DNA of 9,562 nt from Dialister sp. CAG:486 (GTDB lineage: Bacteria > Bacillota > Negativicutes > Veillonellales > Dialisteraceae). Location: NCBI GenBank assembly GCA_000434475.1, contig FR879476.1, forward strand, positions 1-9,562. Direction: 5' to 3'. The notes under the pieces are model-generated. The model was given only the letters and a program-made list of their open reading frames with translations, searched no databases and had not been told where the DNA came from. The translations under genes were made by a program, and so were the position numbers. Numbering within the stretch: position 1 is the stretch's first letter; every line of letters begins with the position of its first letter. Positions 1 through 6,206 of this stretch are shown piece after piece.

Positions 1-78
1 CTAATCCGGCACTTACTTTGAGAATTAACGCTTTCAAACTTAGCACGCTCGGAGGCTAACCTTGAACCTTTTTTATTG
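1..78 (+). repeat. Probable decayed right end of the extragenic repeat found again at 5371-5641 and 8288-8558
   Basis: This stretch resembles the right end of the two better copies. A TTTCAAAC segment is followed by a gcacgctc...ggctaacc stretch, where the full copies have gtacgcccc...ggctaacc. It then ends in 7-bp units (AACCTTG at 58-64, AACCTTT at 65-71), as copy B ends in AACCCTG/AGCCCTG units. A 12-mer at 30-41 (GCTTTCAAACTT) is the reverse complement of AAGTTTGAAAGC, which occurs at 5641-5652 and 8254-8265. The window begins inside the element, so its left part is not visible. Similarity was judged by eye and is weaker than that between copies A and B. Confidence 0.4.
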
Positions 79-105
79 CTTTCCCTTTACAACGTATGGT
101 ATAAT
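77..105 (+). promoter_or_regulatory. Sigma-A-type promoter of the nusA operon, with extended -10
   Basis: A perfect -10 TATAAT lies at 100-105, preceded by TG at 97-98, giving the extended -10 form TGnTATAAT. A -35 candidate TTGCTT (3 of 6 matches to consensus) lies at 77-82 with a 17-bp spacer. Transcription should start near 111-113, about 200 nt upstream of rimP. A TTTACA at 86-91 is too close to the -10 to serve as -35. The weak -35 is compensated by the extended -10. This is the only strong promoter I can see in the window. Confidence 0.75.
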
Positions 106-140
106 AGTATCGCAAGTTATGTGTATAGAATTTCCTGGTG

Positions 141-165
141 AGTGAGCTGCGGCTCACTTTTTCTT
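141..165 (+). terminator. Intrinsic terminator-like hairpin in the operon leader (candidate NusA-responsive attenuator)
   Basis: A perfect 7-bp stem AGTGAGC (141-147) / GCTCACT (152-158) with a TGCG loop is followed by TTTTCTT (159-165), a T-tract broken by one C. It lies only about 30 nt after the predicted transcription start and about 145 nt before rimP, with no coding sequence in between. It therefore cannot be the end of another gene on this transcript. In Bacillus subtilis the nusA operon is known to be autoregulated by NusA-dependent termination in its leader. A short stem and an interrupted T-tract are the kind of suboptimal terminator that depends on NusA. The regulatory role here is inferred from position and family knowledge. 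Confidence 0.6.
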
Positions 166-310
166 ATATATGGAACAGTTTCGTGAACGGACGCATGCGC
201 ATCGGGGAAGAGACATATTTTTTATCGCGCGGATGCTGCGGTCTATGGAGCTCTTGCTCTTTCAGGAGCGCTTCGGCGTTCACGTTTGATTGATTTCAAG
301 GAGGCTTATC
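166..310 (+). promoter_or_regulatory. Structured 5' leader of rimP with mutually exclusive pairings
   Basis: CGTGAACG (182-189) is a perfect reverse complement of CGTTCACG (277-284), so an 8-bp helix could close about 90 nt of leader. The right arm also forms a local hairpin: 266-271 pairs with 276-281 (one G-U) around a TTCG loop closed by C-G, a very stable tetraloop. The two helices share 277-281 and cannot form together. A smaller helix is possible between 199-203 and 232-236. The rimP Shine-Dalgarno AAGGAGG (298-304) lies just downstream of the shared arm. No known riboswitch family was recognised. A 39-codon frame (170-289) has no ribosome binding site and is not called. Confidence 0.35.
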
Positions 311-784
311 ATGGCACATAAAGCAATCGAAGAAGCCGTAGAAGCTTTGCTGGAACCGATCCTGGATGCGGACGGCATCGAACTTGTCGATGTTGAGTAT
401 GTCCGTGAAAGGAATTGGATCCTTCGCATTTTCATTGATAAGGAAGGCGGCGTGGATCTCGCAGACTGCCAGAGCATCAGTGAGAAGGCCGGCGAGATCC
501 TGGATGAGAAGGATATCATCCAGGATAACTACATGCTGGAGGTCTCTTCTCCGGGGCTCGATCGTGTATTGAAGAAGGATAAGGATTTCCGCCGCTATGC
601 GGGAAGCGATGTGGACGTGAAGCTGTTTGCTCCGCTCGAAGAGGCAGGCGGCGGCAAAGCGTTCACTGCGCATCTGGAAGGGCTCACCGAGGAGGGTGAT
701 CTGGCGCTGACGCTCGATGGCGGTAAGGAAATCGCATTACATAGAGACAAAATTTCACAGGTAAGACTTCATTTTTCGTTTTAA
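311..784 (+). CDS. rimP: Ribosome maturation factor RimP
   Basis: RimP is a 157-aa cytoplasmic assembly factor needed for correct maturation of the 30S subunit. The N-terminal alpha/beta domain spans about residues 1-80 and includes the conserved stretch LEVSSPGLDRVLK (76-88). The C-terminal SH3-like domain follows and ends in the typical DKISQVRL segment. Length matches the family (about 150 aa). The ATG at 311 is preceded by AAGGAGG (298-304) at 6 nt. A TTG seven codons upstream (290) would overlap that Shine-Dalgarno and is rejected. It is the first gene of the transcript from the promoter at 77-105, and nusA follows 20 nt later, the usual pairing. Nothing unusual is seen in the protein. 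Confidence 0.95.
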   Translation: MAHKAIEEAVEALLEPILDADGIELVDVEYVRERNWILRIFIDKEGGVDLADCQSISEKAGEILDEKDIIQDNYMLEVSSPGLDRVLKKDKDFRRYAGSDVDVKLFAPLEEAGGGKAFTAHLEGLTEEGDLALTLDGGKEIALHRDKISQVRLHFSF

Positions 785-804
785 TCGAGGAGGAATAGTT
801 CATC

Positions 805-1944
805 GTGGACGGCAAGGTATTATTGGAAGCAGTAGAAGCCCTGGTCAAGATCAAAAAGGTTGACAGAAATATGGTATTTGATGCACTGGAAATGGTGCTC
901 TTGACCGCTTACAAAAAGGAAAGCGGCAGCAATGCCAAGGCTTCGGTCTCTCTCAACCGTGAAACCGGCGAATATAAAATTTATGAAGAAAAGACCGTCG
1001 TGGACGAGATCCATGAAGACTCTGAAAATGCAATCAATGAGATCATGGTGGAAGAGGCAAAGAAGATCGACCGCAGCTATGAAGCAGGCGACATGCTCCG
1101 CATCGATGTGACACCGAAGAATTTCGGCCGTGTCGCAGCGCAGGCCGCTAAGCAGGTCATGATCCAGAAGCTGCGTGAAGCCGAGAGAGGCTCCATCTAT
1201 GACGAATTCTCCGGCCGTGAAGGCGATGTGATCACCGGCGTAGTGAAATGGAATGAATCCCGCACCATTTTTGTCGACCTCGGCCGCGTGGAAGGGATCC
1301 TGCCTTTCGCAGAACAGATCGAAGGCGAAGAATTCCAGCCGAACGATAAGATCAAGTGCTATGTCCTCGAAGTCAGAAAGACCACGAAGGGACCGGAGAT
1401 CATCCTCTCGAGGACCCATCCGGGCCTCTTGAAGAGACTTTTCGAGCTGGAGGTACCGGAAATTTACAGCGGCACCGTGGAGATCAAGAGTGTCGTCCGT
1501 GAAGCGGGCTCCCGCTCCAAGATCGCCGTATATGCGATGGATCCGGCTGTCGATCCGGTCGGCGCGTGCGTCGGACCGAAGGGACAGCGTGTACAGAATA
1601 TCGTGAACGAGCTGCATGATGAAAAGATCGATATCGTCCGCTGGGACGAAGATCCGGCGATCTACATCGCCAATGCCCTCTCCCCTGCAAAGGTCGTTTC
1701 CGTTTCCGTATGGGAAGAAGAGAAATCCTCCTATGTCATCGTACCGGACTACCAGCTGTCGCTTGCCATCGGCAAAGCAGGTCAGAATGCCCGCCTGGCT
1801 GCCAAGCTGACGAACTGGAAGATCGATATCAAGAGCGAAACGCAGGCGAATGAGGAAGGCTTCGGCGAGACCGACAGCGCCGATCTCGATGACGACATTC
1901 TGGGAGATATCGAAAGCGATATGGGGGAGGAAGCTAAGGAATGA
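805..1944 (+). CDS. nusA: Transcription termination/antitermination protein NusA
   Basis: NusA binds RNA polymerase and nascent RNA and modulates pausing, hairpin-dependent termination and rRNA antitermination. The 379 aa show an N-terminal RNAP-binding domain (about 1-125), an S1 domain (about 135-200, with DVITGVV and RVEGILP), KH1 with GPKG (257-260) and KH2 with GKAG (323-326). A short acidic tail (about 355-379) ends the protein. The C-terminal acidic repeats of enterobacterial NusA are absent, as is normal in Bacillota. Translation starts at GTG 805, with GAGGAGG at 787-793 (11 nt away). The stop overlaps the rnpM start in an ATGA junction. The leader hairpin at 141-165 suggests it controls its own operon. 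Confidence 0.96.
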   Translation: MDGKVLLEAVEALVKIKKVDRNMVFDALEMVLLTAYKKESGSNAKASVSLNRETGEYKIYEEKTVVDEIHEDSENAINEIMVEEAKKIDRSYEAGDMLRIDVTPKNFGRVAAQAAKQVMIQKLREAERGSIYDEFSGREGDVITGVVKWNESRTIFVDLGRVEGILPFAEQIEGEEFQPNDKIKCYVLEVRKTTKGPEIILSRTHPGLLKRLFELEVPEIYSGTVEIKSVVREAGSRSKIAVYAMDPAVDPVGACVGPKGQRVQNIVNELHDEKIDIVRWDEDPAIYIANALSPAKVVSVSVWEEEKSSYVIVPDYQLSLAIGKAGQNARLAAKLTNWKIDIKSETQANEEGFGETDSADLDDDILGDIESDMGEEAKE

Positions 1945-2207
1945 AAGTAAAAAAGATCCCCATGCGCATGTGCGTAGGCTGCAAGGAGCTGAAGCCGAAG
2001 AAGGAACTGCTCCGTATCGTGGCTCTGCCGACGGGGCTCATCGAGCTCGACCGTACGGGCAAGAAATCCGGCCGCGGCGTCTACGTGTGTGACGATATCG
2101 AATGCTTTACCAAGGCCTACGAGTCCCATGGTCTTGAGAGATCCCTGAAGCGTCCGGTATCCAAGGATGTATACGATGCGCTGAAGGAACAGATCGAGAA
2201 TGGATGA
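1941..2207 (+). CDS. rnpM: RNase P modulator RnpM (YlxR family)
   Basis: This is an 88-aa basic RNA-binding protein of the YlxR family. Recent work in Bacillus subtilis renamed YlxR as RnpM, a protein that binds RNase P RNA and modulates tRNA processing. Family hallmarks seen here are RMCVGCKELKPKKELLRIV (residues 9-27) and GRGVYVC (44-50). Cysteines lie at 11, 14, 50 and 55. The ATG overlaps the nusA stop (ATGA), which indicates translational coupling. A GGAGG at 1926-1930 and an AAGGA directly before the start may serve as ribosome binding site. The last 8 nt overlap the start of ylxQ. The family assignment is firm; the RNase P role is transferred from the relative. Confidence 0.92.
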   Translation: MKVKKIPMRMCVGCKELKPKKELLRIVALPTGLIELDRTGKKSGRGVYVCDDIECFTKAYESHGLERSLKRPVSKDVYDALKEQIENG

Positions 2208-2526
2208 GCCGGTATACCGCATGCTTGGCCTTTGTATGAAGGCAGGTCGTCTGCTTTCGGGAAATGAACAGGTGGCAGAAGGGCTGAAAAATGTGAAAGC
2301 TCCGAAAGGGGCCCTTCTCATTATCACGGAAGACAGCTCCCCAAGAACAAAGGATGAGTACAGAAATGCTGCAGAAAGAGCGCATATCGCCTACAGACTG
2401 TTTGGAGAAAAGGAAAGGCTGGGCAGCGCCCTCGGCAAAGGGGTGCGCACAGCGGCGCTCATCACAGATAAAGGCTTCAGCCGCGCGATCGCTGAAAAGA
2501 TCGACAAGGCGCTGGCTGAAAGATAG
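2200..2526 (+). CDS. ylxQ: L7Ae/L30e-family RNA-binding protein YlxQ
   Basis: This 108-aa protein has the L7Ae/L30e/S12e/Gadd45 fold. Recognisable segments are GLCMKAGRLLSGNEQV (10-25), the ITEDSSPRT strand-turn (42-50) and LGSALGKGVRTAALITDKGF (74-93). Family members often bind kink-turn RNA, but the target of bacterial YlxQ is not settled. The start overlaps the 3' end of rnpM by 8 nt in another frame, and GAAGGA at 2183-2188 can act as Shine-Dalgarno. It ends with TAG at 2524-2526. The gene sits between rnpM and infB as in most Bacillota. It is followed by an unusually structured 125-nt gap. Confidence 0.9.
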   Translation: MDEPVYRMLGLCMKAGRLLSGNEQVAEGLKNVKAPKGALLIITEDSSPRTKDEYRNAAERAHIAYRLFGEKERLGSALGKGVRTAALITDKGFSRAIAEKIDKALAER

Positions 2527-2535
2527 CTGCCAGGG

Positions 2536-2605
2536 GCAGATGGAAATGGGGCTTAGAGCCGCTCGTCGCCAGAGAGCGGCCGCCGAATAGGAGTCCCATT
2601 TCTGC
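2536..2605 (+). promoter_or_regulatory. Long two-tier stem-loop between ylxQ and infB
   Basis: An outer stem pairs 2543-2553 with 2592-2602 (11 bp including one G-U). An inner perfect 7-bp stem GCCGCTC (2558-2564) / GAGCGGC (2574-2580) closes a 9-nt loop. The internal loop between them is asymmetric (4 nt left, 11 nt right). GCAG (2536-2539) can extend pairing with CTGC (2602-2605) across a bulge, or instead form a small hairpin CTGCC/GGCAG at 2527-2539. No T-tract follows, so it is not a classical terminator. The infB Shine-Dalgarno lies 35 nt downstream. I see an RNA structure, perhaps a processing or translational control site; its function is unknown. Confidence 0.5.
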
Positions 2606-2651
2606 GATAATAAACCATGAATCAAATTGACATACACTTGGGAGGCTGCTT

Positions 2652-5288
2652 ATGCAGAAAAAGAAGTACAGAGTTTATGAACTTGCCAAGGAATTTGGCA
2701 AGACAGATAAAGAGGTCATTGAAATTTTGAAAGCCGGTCATGTCGATGTGACGAACCGTCTTTCCGGCGTGGATGACAATGGCAAGTCCATCCTCGCGCG
2801 TCACGTTGCTGCGGAAAAGAAGAAAGCGGCAAAGCGCCCGGTGATGCGTACCGTCCGTTTTGAGCAGGCAGGCCAGCCGAATGGCAAGAAGGGCAATGCC
2901 CGCCAGTCCTTCTACTCCTCCTACTCCACGGAAGAAGTAGCGCCGGCAGAAGCTCCGAAACCGGCTCAGAAATCGGCTTCGAAGGCAGAAGCTCCGCAGA
3001 AGGAAGCGCCGAAGGCAGAGCCGATCAAAGCGGCAGAACGCCCGTCTCGTCCGGCGAGAGAGGCATCTCGTCAGGAAGGGCGCCGTGACGGAAGAAGAGA
3101 AGGCCAGAGACGCGATGGAAGAAGCGAAGGCAGAAATGATAGAAACGGGGAACGTCGTGACGGGGGAAGCCGCTCTCAGGGGAGAGACGGTCAGAGAAAC
3201 GATCGTTTGGGCCGCAACGGCGACCGCCCGCAGGGAGCAAGAAATGGACAGAGTGGCGGCAATGGAAGAAATGACCGTTTCAAGAATGACAGAAACGGTG
3301 ACCGCCCGAAGACCGATCGTCCGGCTCGTCCGCAGCGCCCGGCAGCTGCTGCCAAGGCTCCGGTAGAAGAGACCGCGCAGAAGCCGGTCACCAGAAGAGC
3401 GGAAAAACCGGCCAAGAAAAAGACGAAGAAGGACTGGGAAAGAAGCCGCAGAGAGAAGGAAGGCGGTTCCCTCATGGCCCGTTCTTTGAGCCAGAGCAAG
3501 AAGAAGAAACACACGAATGAAAAGAAAGTGGCTGCGTACCCGACAGAAGTCGAGCTGCCGCCGAGCGTCACCGTCAAGGAGCTGGCTGAGCTTTTCGGAC
3601 GTGAAGTCAGCGAGATCATCAAAGCACTCATGATGGACGGCGTCATGGCGACCATCAACCAGAACCTGGACCGCGACACCATCGAGATCCTGGCAGAGGA
3701 ATTCGGCATCACCCTGATCGAAGCAGAAGCTCCGGCGGATCCGACCGAGTATATCCCTGCAGAGGATGATCCGCGCTTCCTGAAGCCAAGACCGGCTGTC
3801 GTCACCATCATGGGCCACGTCGACCATGGCAAGACCACCCTGCTCGATGCCCTTCGTCAGACGAATGTCGCGCTCCACGAAGCCGGCGGCATCACCCAGC
3901 GCATCGGTGCATACCAGATCCGTTACAAGAACCACAAGATCACCTTCCTTGATACCCCGGGCCATGAAGCCTTTACCGCGATGCGTTCCCGCGGCGCGCA
4001 GCTGACCGATATCGCTGTCCTCATCGTAGCAGCCGATGACGGCGTCATGCCGCAGACCATCGAAGCGATCCATCACGCGAAGAATGCCGGTGTACCGATC
4101 ATGGTCGCGATCAACAAGATCGATAAACCGGGTGCCAACCCAGACCGTATCAAGGAAGAGCTCGCCAAAGAAGGCCTGCTCGCCGAAGACTGGGGTGGCG
4201 ATGTCATCATGACACCGATCTCCGCGAAGAAGAAGATCGGACTCGATGATCTTTTGGAAAACATCCTCCTCGTTGCTGAAATGCAGGAGCTCAAGGCAAA
4301 TCCGAACCGCGAAGCATACGGCGTCGTCGTCGAAGCCCAGCTGGATAAAGGCAGAGGCCCGGTCATGAGCGTCCTTGTCCAGAACGGTACCCTCCATATC
4401 GGTGACGGCATCCTGGCCGGCAAGAGCTGGGGCCGCGTCCGCGCGATGAACAATGAAAACGGCCGCAAGATGAAGAGTGCGGAACCGTCTGTCCCGGTCG
4501 AGATCCTCGGCATGGACAGCGTGCCGGAAGCCGGCGACCACTTCTTCGTCATGGATGAAAAGAAGGCCAGAAATATCGCGGAGATCCGTGCATCCCGTGC
4601 GAAGGAAGAGGAACAGAGAAGCGTCCAGAAGGTCACCCTTGACAACATCTTCGAAAAGATCAAGGAAGGCGAAATGAAGGAACTCGACGTCATCATCAAA
4701 GCGGATGTCCAGGGCTCCGTCGAAGCGCTCGTACAGTCCCTGCAGGCCATCAAGAGCGAAGAGGTCCGCATCTCCATCGTTCACTCCGCCGTCGGCGCGA
4801 TCAACGAATCCGATGTCATGCTTGCTTCGGCATCCAATGCACTCATCATCGGCTTTAACGTCCGTCCGGATGCCAATGCACGTGCCATGGCGGAAAAGGA
4901 CGGCGTCGATGTCCGTCTCTACCGTGTCATCTATGACTGCATCGATGATGTCAAGGCGGCGATGGCAGGCATGCTCTCGCCGACCATCCGCGAAGTGGTC
5001 CTCGGCCATGCGGAGATCCGTCAGGTCATCCACACACCGAAGGTCATCGTTGCCGGCTCCTACGTGCAGGACGGTAAGATCACCAGCAACTGCCAGCTGC
5101 GCCTGATCCGCGACGGCATCGTCATCCATGAAGGCAAGATCGCATCGCTGCGCCGCTTCAAGGATGACGTGAAGGAAGTCGCTGCCGGCTTCGAATGCGG
5201 CATCGCCATCGACAGCTATCGTGACGTCAAAGAGGGAGACCAGCTGGAATCCTTCGAACTGAAAGAAGAAGCTGCTGAACTGAAATAA
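2652..5288 (+). CDS. infB: Translation initiation factor IF-2
   Basis: IF-2 is a GTPase that brings fMet-tRNA to the 30S subunit and promotes subunit joining. The 878 aa show a first IF2_N module (about 1-52), a long disordered linker (about 53-295), a second IF2_N module (about 299-352) and the G domain. G-domain motifs are GHVDHGKT (388-395), GGITQRIGA (412-420), DTPGH (434-438), NKID (488-491) and SAK (524-526). Domains II, III and the C-terminal initiator-tRNA-binding barrel follow. Residues about 140-230 are very rich in R, G, N and D. Switch I has Arg417 where most IF-2 proteins have His. GGGAGG (2640-2645) precedes ATG 2652 by 6 nt. A terminator follows directly. Confidence 0.97.
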   Translation: MQKKKYRVYELAKEFGKTDKEVIEILKAGHVDVTNRLSGVDDNGKSILARHVAAEKKKAAKRPVMRTVRFEQAGQPNGKKGNARQSFYSSYSTEEVAPAEAPKPAQKSASKAEAPQKEAPKAEPIKAAERPSRPAREASRQEGRRDGRREGQRRDGRSEGRNDRNGERRDGGSRSQGRDGQRNDRLGRNGDRPQGARNGQSGGNGRNDRFKNDRNGDRPKTDRPARPQRPAAAAKAPVEETAQKPVTRRAEKPAKKKTKKDWERSRREKEGGSLMARSLSQSKKKKHTNEKKVAAYPTEVELPPSVTVKELAELFGREVSEIIKALMMDGVMATINQNLDRDTIEILAEEFGITLIEAEAPADPTEYIPAEDDPRFLKPRPAVVTIMGHVDHGKTTLLDALRQTNVALHEAGGITQRIGAYQIRYKNHKITFLDTPGHEAFTAMRSRGAQLTDIAVLIVAADDGVMPQTIEAIHHAKNAGVPIMVAINKIDKPGANPDRIKEELAKEGLLAEDWGGDVIMTPISAKKKIGLDDLLENILLVAEMQELKANPNREAYGVVVEAQLDKGRGPVMSVLVQNGTLHIGDGILAGKSWGRVRAMNNENGRKMKSAEPSVPVEILGMDSVPEAGDHFFVMDEKKARNIAEIRASRAKEEEQRSVQKVTLDNIFEKIKEGEMKELDVIIKADVQGSVEALVQSLQAIKSEEVRISIVHSAVGAINESDVMLASASNALIIGFNVRPDANARAMAEKDGVDVRLYRVIYDCIDDVKAAMAGMLSPTIREVVLGHAEIRQVIHTPKVIVAGSYVQDGKITSNCQLRLIRDGIVIHEGKIASLRRFKDDVKEVAAGFECGIAIDSYRDVKEGDQLESFELKEEAAELK
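3456..3476 (+). promoter_or_regulatory. Possible internal translation start for a shorter IF-2 isoform
   Basis: Met275 of IF-2 (ATG at 3474) sits just after the disordered linker and just before the second IF2_N module. A purine-rich AAGGAAGG (3456-3463) lies 10 nt upstream. Starting here would give about 604 aa, missing the first IF2_N module and nearly all of the R/G-rich linker. IF-2 isoforms from in-frame internal starts are established in E. coli and B. subtilis. Whether this site is used is inference, since AAGGAAGG also simply encodes Lys-Glu-Gly in a lysine-rich region. Confidence 0.3.
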
Positions 5289-5295
5289 TGCATAC

Positions 5296-5341
5296 ATCGT
5301 TCGCCTTTACAATTTCATAAGGGCGAACGATTTTGTTTTTT
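5296..5341 (+). terminator. Rho-independent terminator after infB
   Basis: ATCGTTCGCCTTT (5296-5308) pairs with AAGGGCGAACGAT (5319-5331), 13 bp with one T-G wobble; A5309-T5318 can add one more. A loop of about 8-10 nt separates the arms, and the T-rich run TTTTGTTTTTT (5331-5341) follows. It begins 8 nt after the infB stop codon. It should end most transcripts from the nusA promoter before rbfA, which is unusual because infB and rbfA are often co-transcribed. Confidence 0.9.
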
Positions 5342-5343
5342 GG

Positions 5344-5416
5344 GGGCTAGGGACTGGTGACTAGGAATTAGTAGCTAGGGATTAGGAATCTCACGTGACT
5401 GGTGACTAATGACTGG
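5344..5416 (+). repeat. Heptameric (7-bp) tandem array, left flank of copy A
   Basis: Starting three bases after the terminator T-run, the sequence reads as an unbroken series of 7-mers. The units are GGGCTAG, GGACTGG, TGACTAG, GAATTAG, TAGCTAG, GGATTAG, GAATCTC, ACGTGAC, TGGTGAC, TAATGAC, then TGG. The units are degenerate but phase is kept for about ten units. They fall into a TAG-ending type and a GAC-ending type. The same unit types recur at 8024-8051 and 8268-8330. Confidence 0.75.
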
Positions 5417-5641
5417 AATGCCAGCTCATGGCATCGCCATGATTTATGCTTCGCGGCGCATTTCGTCATCCTGAGCGGAGTGAAATGTCGGATGTTCGAT
5501 CATGTAAAGGCGGAACAGTGAGAACTGAGTCGAAGGATCTGGCGCCGCACCACCATTTCGCATTTCTCATTTCTAATTTCTTATTCAAGCGAAGATTTCA
5601 AACGGAATCAAAGGGCAGTACGCCCCAGGGGCTAACCCTGA
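5371..5641 (+). repeat. Extragenic repeat, copy A (about 271 bp)
   Basis: This segment aligns without gaps to 8288-8558 at a constant offset of 2917. I count about 14 mismatches by eye (near 95% identity), and the last 126 bp (5516-5641) are identical. Internal parts are: a 15-nt palindrome CATGGCATCGCCATG (5427-5441); a core flanked by GCGGCGC (5453-5459) and its reverse complement GCGCCGC (5542-5548), with ATCCT/AGGAT inside (5468-5472 / 5534-5538); a second 7-bp array of CATTTCG, CATTTCT, CATTTCT, AATTTCT (5554-5581); and a right end with AACCCTG. The core holds GTCATCCTGAGCGGAG (5465-5480). It has no coding potential worth calling and no transposase. Confidence 0.9.
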
Positions 5642-5849
5642 AGTTTGAAAGCAGAAAGAACAATCTCCCCCCTTATATGAATTTTCATGGGTTAAACAGG
5701 TTCTGAAGGTTCAAAAGGTTCACAGGTTTCTCATTTTTCGTGAATACCATATCTTCAAAACTTCGCGGCGCTTTTGATTTTTATGCGCCGCACCGCCCTT
5801 ACACTCGACCCATGTTCGAATCGTATTTCCAGAGAGCGAGGTACTTACT
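5642..5849 (+). other. Spacer between copy A and rbfA, with short repeats and a GC-rich hairpin
   Basis: No gene is visible here. After copy A the units AAAGCAG and AAAGAAC continue to 5661. An imperfect 8-9-bp series beginning AGGTTC (AGGTTCTGA, AGGTTCAAA, AGGTTCAC, AGGTTTCT) spans 5698-5731. GCGGCGC (5765-5771) and GCGCCGC (5785-5791) form a perfect 7-bp stem around a 13-nt AT-rich loop. These are the same arms that flank the core of copies A and B. I found no convincing -35/-10 pair, so the promoter that should serve rbfA past the infB terminator is not identified. Confidence 0.5.
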
Positions 5850-6206
5850 ATGTCCGAATTACGAGTACGCAAAGTACAGGAATTTATCAAGCAGGAAGTG
5901 AGCCAGATGCTCCTTCATGATCTGAAAGACCCGCGCATCGGCTTTGTCACGGTGACAGAAGTCAAGGTGACAGGCGATCTGCGCGAAGCGACCATTTACG
6001 TCAGCCTTTTCGGCAAACCGGAAGAGAAGAAAGCATCGCTCGATGCGCTGAATAAGAGCCGCGGCTTCGTGCGCCGTGAGCTCGGGCAGCGTCTCAAGAT
6101 CTACTACACACCGGAGATCACCTTTTCTGAAGATGCCTCTTTGGACTACGGCATGCATATCGATGGCCTTCTGAAGAAGATTCATAAAGATGAGGTGAAA
6201 GAATGA
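5850..6206 (+). CDS. rbfA: 30S ribosome-binding factor RbfA
   Basis: RbfA is a 118-aa KH-fold protein that binds the 30S subunit near the 16S rRNA 5' end and acts in late 30S maturation and cold adaptation. Conserved segments are DPRIGFVTVTEVKVTGDLRE (27-46), the RGFVRRELGQRL helix (71-82) and PEITFSEDASLDYGMHI (88-104). Length is typical. ATG 5850 is preceded by GCGAGG (5836-5841), a modest Shine-Dalgarno. The stop overlaps the nrnA start (ATGA), so the two are probably translationally coupled. It is separated from infB by a terminator and about 500 nt of repeat DNA, so it likely has its own promoter or depends on readthrough. Confidence 0.95.
   Translation: MSELRVRKVQEFIKQEVSQMLLHDLKDPRIGFVTVTEVKVTGDLREATIYVSLFGKPEEKKASLDALNKSRGFVRRELGQRLKIYYTPEITFSEDASLDYGMHIDGLLKKIHKDEVKE

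Noticed and set aside
170..289. 39-codon frame in the rimP leader (possible leader peptide)
   Set aside because: It has no Shine-Dalgarno, its start lies just after the hairpin T-tract, and the region is better explained as structured leader RNA.
290..310. TTG start for RimP seven codons upstream
   Set aside because: It would place the strong AAGGAGG inside the coding region, whereas ATG 311 is ideally spaced from it.
2627..2656. TTGACA before infB as an internal promoter
   Set aside because: The -35 is perfect, but the best hexamer at 17-18 bp spacing is TTATGC or TATGCA, and transcription would start inside infB.
2622..5297. Open frame of 891 codons on the minus strand covering all of infB
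   Set aside because: It mirrors infB codon for codon. The forward gene has all IF-2 motifs, while the reverse product has no recognisable domain. Codon bias of the forward gene explains the absence of stops.
5446..5706. 86-codon plus-strand frame inside copy A
   Set aside because: It translates the extragenic repeat and the spacer, has no ribosome binding site, and has a composition typical of spurious proteins predicted from repeats.
5344..5731. CRISPR array
   Set aside because: The periodicity is 7-9 bp with no unique spacers, and there are no cas genes in the window.
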